Part shown: positions 33,359-46,024 of the stretch, in pieces
How the letters are laid out: each line of letters opens with the position of its first letter
Numbering within the stretch: the stretch's first letter is position 1
NCBI RefSeq assembly: GCF_040712315.1
Contig: NC_134023.1
Span: 65,921,257-65,985,256 of the forward strand
Length of the DNA: 64,000 bases
Source: Castanea sativa
Taxonomy: Eukaryota > Streptophyta > Magnoliopsida > Fagales > Fagaceae
Direction: 5' to 3'
The notes under the pieces: generated by a model
Told to the model about the DNA's origin: nothing
Database searches by the model: none
Seen by the model: only the letters and a program-made list of their open reading frames with translations
Position numbers and translations under genes: made by a program

Positions 33359-34868
33359 TTTGGTGTTTTGATTGTGGTTTGTTGCTGGATATTTCTGCTT
33401 TGTGTAGATTATTGTTCTTGCCTAATTTTTTTGAAGTTCCTAACTTAGCTTGGTAGCTTGTCTTTTTGCAGTAGGGGCTGGCTGTTTTTTCTGCTGAAAT
33501 GTAGTGTTCAGTCTTTTGAACTTCATGTAATAATTTTTGTGTTAATAAAATTTCCTCATTCATCCAAAAACAGAGGACAAGAAGTAGTATCCAAATTGCC
33601 TGAGCACTAAGTCAGCTGCAAAAGCTTTATGATGTATTATATCATGAATCTCAAAAGCTGATTACGAATCCAGAGGCTTATTTTTTTCTACGCTAGAAAA
33701 TTATTAGACAAGTTGAAATGCATTACACAAATTTGGCTAAACAAGCTTTGGCATTGAGTTCAGAAGAAGCACTAAAAATGCCATTGTAGATTTAACTGGA
33801 TTAAGAATTGACTTGCACCAAACATTAGGATTTGCTAGCTGCTTAGCACCATATATACTTTATGAAAGGGGAGTAGAAGGTGATATACCATCTGGTTCTA
33901 CTAAGCTGGTAAAGCATTTTGTCAAACATGAAAAAAAGCCTTTCAATAGGCGATGATGATTATATTTGATTGGTGTAAACCGCATAAGAACATTAGCTTA
34001 GATTTTCAGGAAAGTTTTTTGTACTTAATTTTTATGCCAAAATGGTTAATTAAGAATTAATTCCACATTCTGAAAAATTACCATATTGAACAAGTTTAGA
34101 ACTAGACAGCATTCACGGCTAACCACTTTTGTGGTTTCTCAAAGGAAACCCCATTAGTCAAGAACCTTATAGTTCAGTGCCATTACTTGTTAGATTATCA
34201 AAAAGATGTGCAGCTTAAGGGCCTCATTTCAAAGCCCATGTGCAGAAGTGATTGTCATCTTTTTATGTTTTACGTGATTTACATCCATAACAAATTTTTG
34301 TGGTGTATAATGTTTTCTTAGTGATGCAAGAGCAATAGTAATTGATGTTGTTTACAACACTGCAAATGAAAATTTATTAAATAAGCTTCATGCTACCTAA
34401 GAAACAGGTTAATTACCATTCTAGCTTCTTCTTTTGTATTATACTACAGCCTTGTTGCTGGGTAATAGTGCTCCTTGTCATGTAATAACCTGTCAATTTG
34501 AAGAATTCCTATCACCTTGAGTTTGATATGTGCTATCTCGTTACTATAAATGTATATATATTTCGTTTCAAGTAAATGTAGCCAACAGTTTGACCAATTA
34601 TTCATTTATTTCTCCAATGCATCAAGTTGCATCTTATTGCCTCTATTGCCCATGACTTGGAATGTAGAATATGTCTTAATTAATATATATATATAAGCCT
34701 GTCTGTGGAACTATTTACTGTAATTACTTGACTTAATTCTAAGTAAGAAGCATATTCATTTAACTACCATATATGAAGGGTTTTTTTTTTTTTTTTAGTT
34801 CTTGTGAATGAAATCAGATATTAATCAGATGACCATTGCACTTATTCCCTTTGTTGCTCTCTTTGCAG
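33359..34868. other. Spacer between NLR-B and the CCD1-like relic
   Basis: No open frame with a recognisable domain. It contains further NLR 3'-like text to about 33560, then unassigned AT-rich sequence, possibly decayed intron of the CCD1-like gene. Confidence 0.4.
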
Positions 34869-35496
34869 GTTTGATGGAGATGGGTGCGTGATTTTCTGTT
34901 CCCTTATTCCAAAGAGTATTTCTTTTAAGTTTTCTTGAAGAAAGAGTTCAAAGATATAACTTCAGTACCGCTTTTCCCACTCTAGAATACCATTAATGTT
35001 TCTCTGCTTTGTGTGTTTAATTTATGGTTGCTTTGTAGTGGCTACTCAACACCCAATTCTCTGCATTATAAAAGTATTTGTGTCATAGACTCTAAAGGAA
35101 AAAGCTCCATATAACAAAGAAAAAAATGCCAATTGGCTGCTCTATGTTATTTTCCTTAGTCATCATATATGGTGGCTATATGTGAAGAAAACCCTTGTAG
35201 TTCAGTCTTTAGTTGGCCAAGATCATTTGGATTTTATATGGTGCCTAGTTCTGAGAAATTCACTGAAAATACCATGATTGTTCTGACACAACTGCAGTTT
35301 GGCAGTGGAGCCAAATGAATATTTTTTTAGTAACTGAAATTACATAATTGAAGTCCTCTAAGAGGTATAATGATACATTTGTTCTTTTCCCCCCTTCCAC
35401 ACTTACTTGAGGTTCCTTCCATTTGATTCATATACTATCTTGACATTAAATGCTGAAGTTTTACTAGTTTAACTACATTGAATTGCCAAATCGAGC

Positions 35497-35623
35497 CTGC
35501 CAATGAGCTCTAGCTCAAATGGCACCTCCTCCCCTTGTAAGAGAAAGGTGGAAGGTTAGGTCGTGGTTTCAAGACCCACTGGGTGTGTGTGTGACTTATC
35601 AATCAAAAAACAAACTAGAATAA
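35497..35623 (+). mobile_element. tRNA-derived SINE
   Basis: Box A-like TAGCTCAAATGGCA, box B-like GGTTTCAAGACCC and an A-rich tail. Target duplication CCAAATCGAGC (35486-35496) and CCAAATCAAGC (35624-35634), one mismatch. A different family from the SINE at 15248. Confidence 0.85.
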
Positions 35624-35739
35624 CCAAATCAAGCTTCTTAAGAATGAAAATTTTCCCTATGATATTTCTCTGTGGGGCATGTGCCGAGCCAGAATATCTT
35701 ATTGAATGCAACTGCCGTGCTAACTAGTGAGTTACAAGT

Positions 35740-36202
35740 TGCCATGCTAACTATTTAATGCAACTACATTGTCCTATTGTTTATGAGTTGTGGTCTATGG
35801 TGTTTACCTTGTTTGGTATCTACTAGGAGATGCCAAAAACTGTGGTTGAGCTCCTTGCATGTTGGCAAGGAAATTTTGGTCATCATCTTAATGGCGTTAT
35901 TTGGATGGTTGTCCCTCATTATTTGATGTGGTGCATATGGCAGGAGAGAAACAACTGGTGTTTTGAAGATTCTGAAAGGACTATAGCTGATTTAAAACTT
36001 TTCTTCTTTAAAACTCTATCAGATTGGATGTCCATCATAGGAAGTCATTCTATTTTCTCGGTGTATGATTTGACGGATGCTTGTTATTTATGAATTTGAT
36101 TATTTTGGTCACTTGTTGTATACTTCCTGTATACTTGGGTGACTCATTATTATGTCTTTGAATAAAATTTTCTTTACTTATAAAAAAAAAAAAAGAAAAA
36201 AA
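35740..36202 (+). mobile_element. 5'-truncated LINE with perfect 18 bp target duplication
   Basis: The frame 35830-36093 encodes the C-terminal end of a plant L1-type reverse transcriptase (MWCIWQERNNWCFEDSERT, then LKLFFFKTL). An in-frame stop precedes it, where the family has Trp. A poly-A tail ends the element. AACTAGTGAGTTACAAGT occurs at 35722-35739 and again at 36203-36220. 463 bp; all upstream LINE domains are absent, as expected from incomplete target-primed reverse transcription. Confidence 0.93.
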
Positions 36203-37740
36203 AACTAGTGAGTTACAAGTGTTTATGATTTCTAATAATACCTGATCTTAAGAGTGAAAAATAATCATGATATAAGCAAAACAACTTTGAACATGCTGGT
36301 GAAATGTTCAATCATCAGGATTCAAAAGAAGATATTTAGCTTGTTCTTCTTCTTTACGATCCCTTGGCAAGCTTAGGTCTCACTCTATTAGTGAAGGGGG
36401 AAAGGAAACTTGATTGTAATTTACCCATGTCATTTGCTATTTTCAAGGTGTTTGTTAAACTATTTAGTCTTGTATTTTGGTTGGTTTTGGTGAGTCGTGT
36501 GTCTGTTTGTTCAGTAGACAGCAGTTGATTGTTTATAACCATCCTTGCTAGTTTACTGCTCTTGGATATATTGAAATTGGTCATGTTCCAATGTGTTTTG
36601 TATTCTTTCCACTTTTTCTTTAATTTTAGAGGTTCATGAATGTTAGTTTATCCAATACTAGACTGTTAAAGCAAGAAGGGATTAGGTGATATCTTTAACT
36701 TTTTCAGCATGATTCATGGTTTGCACATCAAAGATGGGAAAGCAACCTATGACTCCTGCTATGTAAGGACATCTCGCATCAAACAAGAAGAGTATTTTGG
36801 AGGTGCTAAATTTATGAAGGTATACCAGTAAGCTGTGGGCTTCTTTTTTCTTATTTTTATTTCTGGTATGTTCATTTGCATGGTTAACCTCAGTAGGATA
36901 TGCCCCCTTTTTTAGTTACATGTTTTGCCTCTGCATAATTAAAATCTTGAATAGAAAATCATCAGTTGTATATGTTTGATTTGTTGGTCCTGTTGTATAC
37001 ATATTTTTCCTTTATAAATGTCATTACAGATTGGAGATCTTAAGGGCTGTTTGGATTATTCATGGTGAACATGCAATTACTAAGAGCAAAATTGAAAGTA
37101 TTAGATGTCTCATACGGATATGGAACAGGTTAGTTAATCTAGTATGCAAAGTTTGCTCAAAGGAAAATAAATCTGCTGAAATTGTGCACAGAATTTTTAG
37201 TAGAGTGCAAACACATTATCCCATATATAATTTTGCTTAATTTTCTAGTTGCTCAGGTTCTTCTTTGTTGGGTAATAGTGTGTGTATAGTTCTTCTATCC
37301 ATCAAGTCCCCATGTATTAGGATGCAGGTACAGGGCTAGGTTTCAAAGAATGAAGTGTCGAAATGCATACTTCTTTTAGACCTTGCCTGGCAAATATGTT
37401 TACCTAACATTATGTGTTGCTCAACTCTTTTTCGTTTTCTTTTTTTTATTTGCTGAATATTGTGCTGCACACTTGCACATATTTACTTCCTTTATTTCAA
37501 TTATCAACCCTCCTGCAATACCCCAAAAAAAAAAATTATTATTTTTGGTGGGTAAGATTTAGCGACCATGGTAATGGAAGAAGTCCTTTTAACTTACAGA
37601 ACCTCCCATGCAGGCGAGATGTTTACATTTGGCTATTCACAGACACCACCATATATCACCTACAGAGTAATTTCCAAGGATGGTTTCATGTATGACCCAG
37701 TACCAATAACAATATCAAACCCCATCATGATGCATGACTA

Positions 37741-37943
37741 AAAGTTGCAATGAGGGATACAGTATTGAGAAAACTGCCAGGATGTAGCTTGATTGAGGTC
37801 AACGATTCTGTTGTTGAGTTCTATTCCTTAGATGAGAGGCGTTCTGAGAGAGAGGAAATCTATAGAGCCCTAGGAGGTTGACGAAATTGTTAAGATCATC
37901 TGAATATCTACCAGACCTGATGGAACTTGAGCAGGGAGGTTAA
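37741..37943 (+). pseudogene. PPR protein E-domain fragment, frameshifted
   Basis: The frame from 37741 reads KVAMRDTVLRKLPGCSLIEV and then VVEFYSLDERRSEREEIYRA, matching the E region that follows the last repeat of plant organellar pentatricopeptide proteins. A one-base shift near 37878 moves to a second frame (LTKLLRSSEYLPDLMELEQG) ending at a stop at 37941-37943. It begins two bases after the last CCD1-like codon. No PPR repeats are visible. PPR proteins act in organelle RNA processing; this piece cannot. Confidence 0.75.
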
Positions 37944-38312
37944 AGATAACGAAGGGTTAAGGCAAACACTTTTTGAAGTTTTAATTAACTTAACACTTAA
38001 AAATTAAATTTCTCATCTCTTGATTCTCTTAGTCCCCTTTGGGATTAAATTTCTATTTTGTTGAATATAGAGTTCCTTAAATGAATTCTTTTGCTTTGAA
38101 AATCTTGATTGGTTGATATATGTGGACGTGTCTGTTTCCTAGGTTTTAATGATAGAAATATTCTCTCTAACTGCAGTTTCTTTCATAAGACTCTAAGTAC
38201 GAAATATTGATAATTGAGGATATGTACTTACTAATTTTGGGAAACGAAAGCTTCGTTTAGAAGTTTAGTACAATGTTTTGCTTTAGGGGTTTTAAAACAT
38301 TTCTTTAGATAA

Positions 38313-38361
<49 letters not shown>

Positions 38362-38519
38362 AAAGTGTTTGGGTTAAGCTCAACCTGATTTGATTTGTCC
38401 TTGAGTATTTGAAAAATTACCCTCAAATCCTCTTTTAACAAAAAAAAAAAAATCACTACTTTGAAACCTGGAAATATATCAGTTCTTCATTTCAATCAAT
38501 TTTCTTGAATAGGTTTTTA
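37944..38519. other. Spacer with (ACAT)n(AT)n microsatellite
   Basis: The microsatellite lies at about 38311-38361. No gene seen in the remainder. Confidence 0.6.
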
Positions 38520-41241
38520 ACCAAATTTCACCTTTAGAAAGAACACCTTGTCTTCAAAATATATCTTGTCTCCATTATTGTCTTATTTTCTACCATAGTT
38601 TAATGGTCTAGAGCTTTGCATCATTATTTTTTTCATGTAGTTGGAAGAGTACACAATTTTAGTGGAATCTCTTTTTTACATTTTGTGTCATGTTCTCCAT
38701 TGCTTACTTTTATAAACTTGGGAAATATTTTTCTGGCCATTGCTGTCAGGCTTGAATAACCAATCCATGGCAAATTTTCACAATTCCCTGCCATTTTCAA
38801 ACTTTGGCTAGCTTGAGGTCGCAGCATGCATTGTCACTGCAGTCGTTCGTAATTGGCCTCATAGCAATATGCATTTGAAGGAATGAACTGAGCATAAAAG
38901 GGTATCTTGGTGAAGAGAGAGTTTATTGGGGGTTACAATGCTGATATGAGGATCATTTGTTATTATTATTATTAGTTTATTACTCTTTCACTTGAAGAAT
39001 GTGGCAGCAACTGTAGAAAACATACTTGGTTAGTCTGCAGATTGCTTGAAATTCCTCTCTATGTGCTCGGAAGCTAAGACCCACTTGGTGATATCTTTTT
39101 TTGTTTCTTTTGTTAAAATCCACTTTAATGTCATAAATATTTGCTGTAATCCTAGAGCTGTGTACTCTTAATTCTTTGGTCTCTTTAGCATTTGTTCTAG
39201 AGAAGATTGTTGTAAACTCTTTATTCAATAGTGGAAGATTTATACTGGACTTGATGTCTTGGTTGTGGATTGTTGTTGGATATTTCTGTTTGAGTTGATT
39301 ATTGTGCATGCCTACTTCATTTCAAGTGACCATAGAATTTGTGCAAAGGGTAAAAATTGAAAATAATTGCGCTGCATGTTATAGTGGTTTTTTTCCCAAC
39401 ATAAATAGGGGTTTCATTGTCATAAGGGCAAAGCCTTGAGGTATATCTTGTGCAAGCTTGCTTGGGCTACATTCATCTACCATATTTGGATGCAGCAAAA
39501 TGCAGGAGTCCATAATGATCTGATTCATTGTAGGGATAGGAATTAGGATCATATGGTTGATTAAAAGTGATATGAGAGATATAACCTAGGATGCACAAAC
39601 ATAGGTATGGATACAGGTACGAGTATGACACAACAATTCGTGCAATTTTTGAAAAATCATAACATGAAACTGTAGATACAACACCGGTATGACATGGGTA
39701 CGACATGAATACGACACAGGTACGACACCCTAAATAAAGTGTTAAATCTTAGGCTAGGCTAGAATTTTAGCTTGCAAAGGGGTTTAAGCTGTTTAGCTAC
39801 AGGGAGCTTCTAACTCAACATATTCTGGTTGGGCCAATCACAAAATGTGTCTGTGGCCCACTCATCATCTATATATCTACTTCATAGATTGGGCCCTTCA
39901 GCCCACAAGTCTTGACTTAACGTATCATGCTTTGAAACCCATGAAATCCTACTACACAGTCTACACGCAATTACCTTTATGACCTGCAAGCAACAATCAG
40001 GCCTCACCCCTGCCCATTTTGATTTAAAACATAGTAAGCACATCACCTACTTTTATGGAAATCAAAATTCAAAAGCAATCAATGGGTTACCCGCAAGTCT
40101 GCAACATTACCTATTCATCAACTTTTATTTTATGTACATATTCATCAACTTTGATTGGGAATAATAGACACTGGTATTCATCACATTGAGGTCCACCATT
40201 CACATGGTACGTGATTCTTGTTAGTTTCCTATGAATGAGCATGATTGTCATCATTCGATTATGTAATGTTGTAAATGAGCCGAGTCGAGTTGAATATTAT
40301 AAATTCAAAATTAATTATTTAATTCGATGATTGTGATATTGTATGTCTGGGTGATGTTTTATGTACAAAACATTTATAACCTGTGTACATAGAAGTTGAA
40401 TGGCATGAATTTATTTTCTTTCGTTGCTGTTTTTTTGTTCAAAAATATTTTAAAGATTTTCTTTCAATTTTTTGGTGATGATAAAAGAATATTTTACAAA
40501 TTGATAATTGTAACATTTTCAATAATTTAGAAAATAAAAAGTAAATCTTAGAATTAAAAAATCATATTTAAATGGCTGAAGATAAATATGAATCAAATGA
40601 TCAACAGTATTATCCAAGTGAATTTAAAGAATTAAAATAAATAATTGATCAAATTTATTGTCTGTTTAATTAGGTGCCACATAATTTTTGGTAGCTTCTA
40701 TACTTAGCATGTTTCAAAAGACATAAGTTTTGGTTGATTTTATATTAAGTATATGACAAATAACTAAAACCTATCTTTAATAAATAAACAACTAGATTTG
40801 TTGAAATTTTTTTTAGTAAAGTCACAACAAATAAATGTTTTTAGTTTTTAATGCATAAGACAAAGTCTATATACTCTATAGACACAACAAATTTGATATC
40901 TAGCAGAAGGTTATTTTATTACTAGATTCAAATGAAAATTAGTAAAAACTTGCCTACTCAACTATTATGAAAATTATTATAAATTTTTTGTGTAAAAAAA
41001 ATAGTTGTTGGGTCAAAATTAGTGTCATATGACAAACTTGGTTATAGTTAATGATCAGTGAATTTGGACAAATCTACCTTTAAATTACATTTTTCTTGTG
41101 AAAATTTTAAGAAAATCAAAGATCAATAATTGTGTCATTAATCAAGTGTTTAAATTTCAATTTTTTTGTATTTTATGAACTGAATAGTAAATAATATTCT
41201 ATCGATACAAAATTAGGTATAAGAATATAAAAAAAAAATAC
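38520..41241. repeat. Copy of the NLR downstream spacer without an NLR
   Basis: 38560-39310 parallels 7020-7860 (landmarks TAGTTTAATGGTCTAGAGCT, CAATATGCATTTGAA, GTTGTAAACTC then TTATTCAATAGTGGAAGATT). 39410-39540 parallels 7990-8110; 39790-40000 parallels 8760-8990; 40370-40790 parallels 9090-9560. The LTR-derived relic present beside NLR-A and NLR-B is absent here. No NLR coding sequence lies upstream. Confidence 0.75.
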
Positions 41242-41246
41242 AATTC

Positions 41247-41997
41247 TGTAAGTGCACAATTGCACCTGGACCCAAGAACAGTTATGGGCTCAGGCCCAAT
41301 GAGCCTTAAACAATATGAATTTGTAGAGTGTGGGCTTGAAACCCAGGTTAGAAGTGTATGAGGATGAAATGACAAACTAAAGATCGCAAGTACTTGGAAA
41401 CAAAAAGAAGTAATGTAAATAGGCCTCCTCGGACGTAAGCCGAGAGCTATTCTTATATTATATCTCTCTCTTTGTCCTTTGTCTTTTTAGTTTACAAAAA
41501 GTCCCGTCCGTCTTTCTGTTCTACATCTACCCTTAAATACTCTTCTTTTTAATACTTTATACACGTGTTGCCCCAACTCCTCCCTTAGCCTAGATATTTC
41601 TTTTCTTAGTGCCTTTGAACAGTAACTAGAAGTTTCCCTTCCACTGTTCAAGTGTCACCTCCCCATTAATGCGGCCAGGGTGGTAGGTGCAGGGTCTTTA
41701 ATGTGGAGGTAGCAGCCTTTACTTTTGACACTTTCCCAACATCGGTGCTTCTAGGACATTCAAGGGTTCACCCCCTTTAACCATTGGTCTTGACCGTGCC
41801 ATTCCCTAACCTGTACCATGAAGTCCCGGGTTCTCTGGTGTCAGTCCGAGGGGAAAAACATCCTCGGCTCGGTCCTCGGATCCTCGGCGTATGGGCCGAC
41901 CTAAAGTATCAACAAGCCCTAAACCCAAGAGTAGGTCGGCCTTCCTTAGCAAGGCCCAACGGCCCATATCCCTATTAAGATCTTTTTACTCCCCACA
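41247..41997. mobile_element. Solo LTR with perfect 5 bp target duplication
   Basis: 751 bp, TGTAAGTGCA...CTCCCCACA, flanked by AATTC on both sides (41242-41246 and 41998-42002). The interior is GC-richer than its surroundings, with CCTCGG/CCGAG motifs. No internal retroelement sequence remains, so it is the product of LTR-LTR recombination. Probably Ty3/gypsy-like; the family is uncertain. It is not the LTR of the element at 56156. Confidence 0.87.
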
Positions 41998-42039
41998 AAT
42001 TCAACAATTATAATTTTAAAATATATTGTTATAATAATT

Positions 42040-42839
42040 ATTTTTTTAATAAGAGTTTAAAAACCCCAGGTTGCTATTTTACAACCCAAAACACTAAAAA
42101 CCCACTTCATCTGGGTTTGTACTCTTAAAAAAATTTGCCACCTTGCTACAGTAGTGTTGCACATGCAACCTTTTAGAGCACAAGCATCTGAGGATTAAAA
42201 AAAAAAATTTGTATCCTCAAACATCACTTTATCTATTTTACCAGCTCATTTTATCACTTAACCTACATTTTAGTTTTTATTTTTACATACAACCCAATAA
42301 AATAATATAAACTACCTAATAAAATAATAAATAGTATTATTCTCTCTCTCTTTCCTCAAACTCTCTTTTTTTCTTCTCACGCAACCATAAGATTAAAATA
42401 ATATCTTTTTTCTTTACAACTCATGAACAGTAGCACTAGCACTGGAAGGTCTAAATACCCCCCATTGCTATTCTACAACCCAAGACACCTAAAACCACTC
42501 CATCAGAGTTTGTTAAAACTTAAAAAGATTTGCAACCTATGAACAGTAAGGTTGCATATATATGCAACCTTATTGTTCATAGGTTGTAAAGAAATTTTTT
42601 TTTTTAATCTTGTGGTTGTGTTTGAAGAGAATAAGAGAGTAGGAGGAGAGTAATTTTTATTATTTTATTAGGTTGTTTATATTATTTTATTGGGTTGTAT
42701 GTAAAAATAAAAACTAGGATGCAGGGTGAGTTGTAAAATGAGTTGATAAGAGCACTAATATCCGAGAATGCAAAAAAAAAAAAAAAAACCTATTTTACCA
42801 ATCTATTTTACAACTCACTCTACATCCTAGTTTTTATTA
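42040..42839. mobile_element. Nested foldback MITE copies
   Basis: About 42170-42440 and 42540-42787 are inverted arms (TAGTTTTTATTTTTACATAC and its complement, then the AACCCAATAAAATAATATAAAC pair). About 42055-42165 repeats the text of 42460-42560 (GCTATTTTACAACCCAAAAC / GCTATTCTACAACCCAAGAC). A further end piece is at 42790-42839. The same family was split by the Helitron at 44496. Non-coding. Confidence 0.7.
42533..42586. repeat. Near-perfect palindrome
   Basis: CAACCTATGAACAGTAAGG TTGCATAT is followed immediately by its complement, with one mismatch (the right arm implies AACAATAAGG). 27-base arms, no loop; centre of the foldback element. Confidence 0.92.
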
Positions 42840-44495
42840 AGTCTCCAAATGTGGATGCTGTTATCTCACATAGTCATGGAAACCCCCTCTTAATACTTAT
42901 ATAAAACTAAATGTGGATGTTGTTATCTCACATATTCACATGATTTCACCTCTTCAACTGTATGCAATTGGTGAGCTGTTAAAGGTTTGGACAAAGATTT
43001 ATGACTTATGCACTCTTGTTGAAGCTCAAACAGTGGTAATTTTGTGGGATTTAAAGTTTAAACTTGCCTAAGTCTGAAAATTGGTGCAATATCATAATGG
43101 AAAGGGATACAAAAGTATGTTTTGATACTCTAGTTAGAGGAGGAGAACCAAGTGATTTGGTCTATTTCTACTATCATGAGCAATGCTTTTGATTTAAGAC
43201 TGTATTTTGTTAACGGAAATTATGCTAGGTTAGAAAATCTCTTAACTTTGCAGTTCATTCCCTTTCTAAACTTTCTATTACTCTTAAAGCTTGTTTTCTA
43301 GTAATAGTTGCAATCTACCGGTTATTGTACTTGTTTTTTATTCTTAATAAATTAAAGTGTAAAAAAAAATAAAAAAGTATATCTCGTATATGTTTTTTAA
43401 ACTAATAAAATAATTAAATTTTAACAATTTTAAACCATTTATAATTCAATCGGTTTTGAGTAATTGGATTTGGATGAGCATATAGGATAGAAAAGTGAGT
43501 GTTGGACTCGGGCCCATTTGCCTGCAATAATTGATCTGTAACCACGGCCGAAATGGTTGATGATCCATTGGGTAAATATTCAAAGTCTTTAAAGTCTAAC
43601 TGGCTCGGATTTCCATGGTTGTTTCCCAAAATAATTTCAATGTGTCACAAGTCACAACAAGAGGCCTGGCATTGTTTCAACGAAGACAAAACCAACGTAC
43701 CTATGCTATTTCTTATCAACTTGTGATGACCCCTTTTTCTTCTTCTATTATTGGGCTCCATTTTATCACTTATTGCTGACTTTTCCCACAATCACAAGCA
43801 TTGGTCTTCCTGGTGACATGATTGAAGGCTGAAGCAGCCTGGTCATTTCTTCTTTTTCTCTTTGTTTTTTTTTGTTTTTAACGAATGGTCATTTCTTCTT
43901 GAAGCAACGTGATCTCCGCATTTGGTTTCGTATTTCTATTAAATGTTTCAAAGCAAAATATGCAGAGCACATGCATCTGCCATATATCAGCTTAAAGTCA
44001 TTGCAGTATCATTAATGACCAAAGGTGAGGCTTGACTCATTGTTTTAGTGTCTGTTTAATTGGGTGCATGCCACATAATTTTTGGTAGTTTCTATACTTA
44101 GCATGTTTTAAAAGACATAATTTTTGGTTGATTTTATACTAAATATATAACAAATAACTAAAACCTATCTTTAATAAATAAATAACTAGATTTGTTGAAA
44201 AAGTTTTTAGTAAAGTCACAGCAAATAAAAGTTTTTAGTTTTTAATGCATGAGACAAAGTCTATATACTCAATAGACAACAAATTCGATATCTAGCCAAA
44301 TGTTATTTTATTATTAGATTTAAATAAAAATTAGTAAAAATTTGTCAATAATTTATATTATTTTATTAGGTTGTATATAAAAATAAAAACTTGAATGTAG
44401 AACAAGTTATAAAATAAGTTAGTAAAATAAATAAAGTGGTGTTTGAAAATAAATAATAAATTTTTTTTAAAAAAATATTATTCATAGGTTACAAA
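42840..44495. other. Duplicated spacer
   Basis: 43000-43870 parallels 9910-11590 (TATGACTTATGCACTC, TTTATAATTCAATCGGTTTT, CACAAGCATTGGTCTTCCTG). 44040-44340 repeats 40650-40960. 44340-44495 is the left part of a foldback MITE interrupted by the Helitron. No gene seen. Confidence 0.65.
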
Positions 44496-46024
44496 TCTAA
44501 TCTAATACTATATATAAAAACAGAAGCACGAGATTTGGCACGTTAGGAAAAAATGCCTATCCAAAATTCTGATAAGTATAACTTTAAAAAGCGATAAATT
44601 AAAATAAATTAAAAAAAAAAATTGACCGGCTAAAATACTATTCACACAGAGATACGATAGAAATAGAGAGAGAGAGAGGCGATGAAGCCTTTCTCCTATT
44701 ACTAAGCCTTTCTCCTTTCTCCGTTCTCCGTTGTCCGTTCAATCTGATAAATAAATAAAAAAAAACCTGCAAAGAAAATCCATACTATCCTCTAATGACC
44801 ACCGTCCGTTCCATTTCCAGATTCAGACCATCAGATCGCCGGAATCGGCATCGACAACGGTACATTTTGTCCTCAATTTTGTAGGTTTGGGTATAAAACG
44901 TTACGTTTAATTGATTTTTTTTTTTTTTTTGTTCGGTAGGTTTAGTTTTGATTCGTTTTTGTTATGGGTTTTTGGATTCTCTATCAAAATGTTTGTTTTC
45001 TCAATTTTAGATATTTGCTTTTGTTTTGTTTCTTTGTTTGTTTTTTTTAGATTATAGAAATCACTAAAAATATTGATTTTAGTTTGTGTACTTCTGTTTC
45101 TAATCTTAACAAAATCTTTGGGATTAAATAAGTATAGAATTGAATGTTGCATTGATGCTTCTTTTAGGAACTGCTACCGGTTAGTTTTTCTCTTTGCTTT
45201 TCAGTTTATACATTAAATTTGATTAGGTTATTTTAACTTTGCTGGATTGTTTTTTATTTGACATTTTGGGTTATATTTATGATTAAGGTGTCTGAGTTAG
45301 ATTTTTTTTTTTGGGTATTTGGTTAAATTAGATCAGGTTTTAATAATTTGGCTGGGTTGCTTTTAATTTGACTTTTTGGGTTATATTCTAATTAAGGTGT
45401 CTGAGTTATTATTATTTTTTTTTTGTTTTGTTTTGTTTTGTTTTGGGTATTTGGTTAAATTGATGTGTGGGGATCTATTTATGGTGTCCGGTTAAAACTC
45501 AGATTAATGGAATGAAAGTCCTTAAGTGAGTTCCAGTCTCTTTTGGATACTTCAAAGATCAAAACAGAGCAATAGATTATTGGGTTTTTTTAACTTTTTT
45601 CCTTTTCTAGGTCTTTTAGAAGAAGTAACGTGGATCTCTTTGGGGAATGCTTTTCAATTTGTTCAATCTATCATTCTTTTGAAGAATCAAGTATTAACTT
45701 CAGACAATGGGTATGGCCTTTTTAATAGTTTGTTGAATTCATTTTTTTTTTCCCAATTTATTACACATGGTGCAATCTTAGGTATCATACAAAAATGAAA
45801 CAATAAAAATAAAAAATGCCTCTTCAAATGTGGCATCGTGATTATGTCAGCAGGATGTGTATTCTATTCATGATATGTCGCGATCAGATTGTATTCTAAT
45901 CATGCACCACAATTGTGTATTATCCACTCTTAAGAGGATTGACTCTATATACCTTATGTGCCTACTTTGCTATAATGGATGTGGTTTAGTATGGTGTGAC
46001 TAGGGGCCATGCATTTGAGTCTCA

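Larger units (their letters stand above)
34869..37738 (+). pseudogene. Carotenoid cleavage dioxygenase (CCD1-like) pseudogene, partial
   Basis: Four exon-like islands with GT/AG borders match plant CCD1, an enzyme that cleaves carotenoids. 34869-34883 gives FDGDG. 36708-36819 gives [14 protein letters not shown]... and ends [11 protein letters not shown]. 37030-37128 starts IGDLKG and, in a second frame, gives NMQLLRAKLKVLDVSYG. 37614-37738 gives [20 protein letters not shown] and ends IMMHD. Exons expected between 37128 and 37614, the whole 5' part and all sequence after MMHD are missing. A one-base deletion shifts the 37030 exon. A SINE and a LINE sit in the intron between the first two islands. 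Not functional. Gene identity rests on recalled CCD1 motifs, which are distinctive. Confidence 0.85.

Noticed and set aside
41784..41978. 64-residue frame
   Set aside because: Lies entirely inside the solo LTR.
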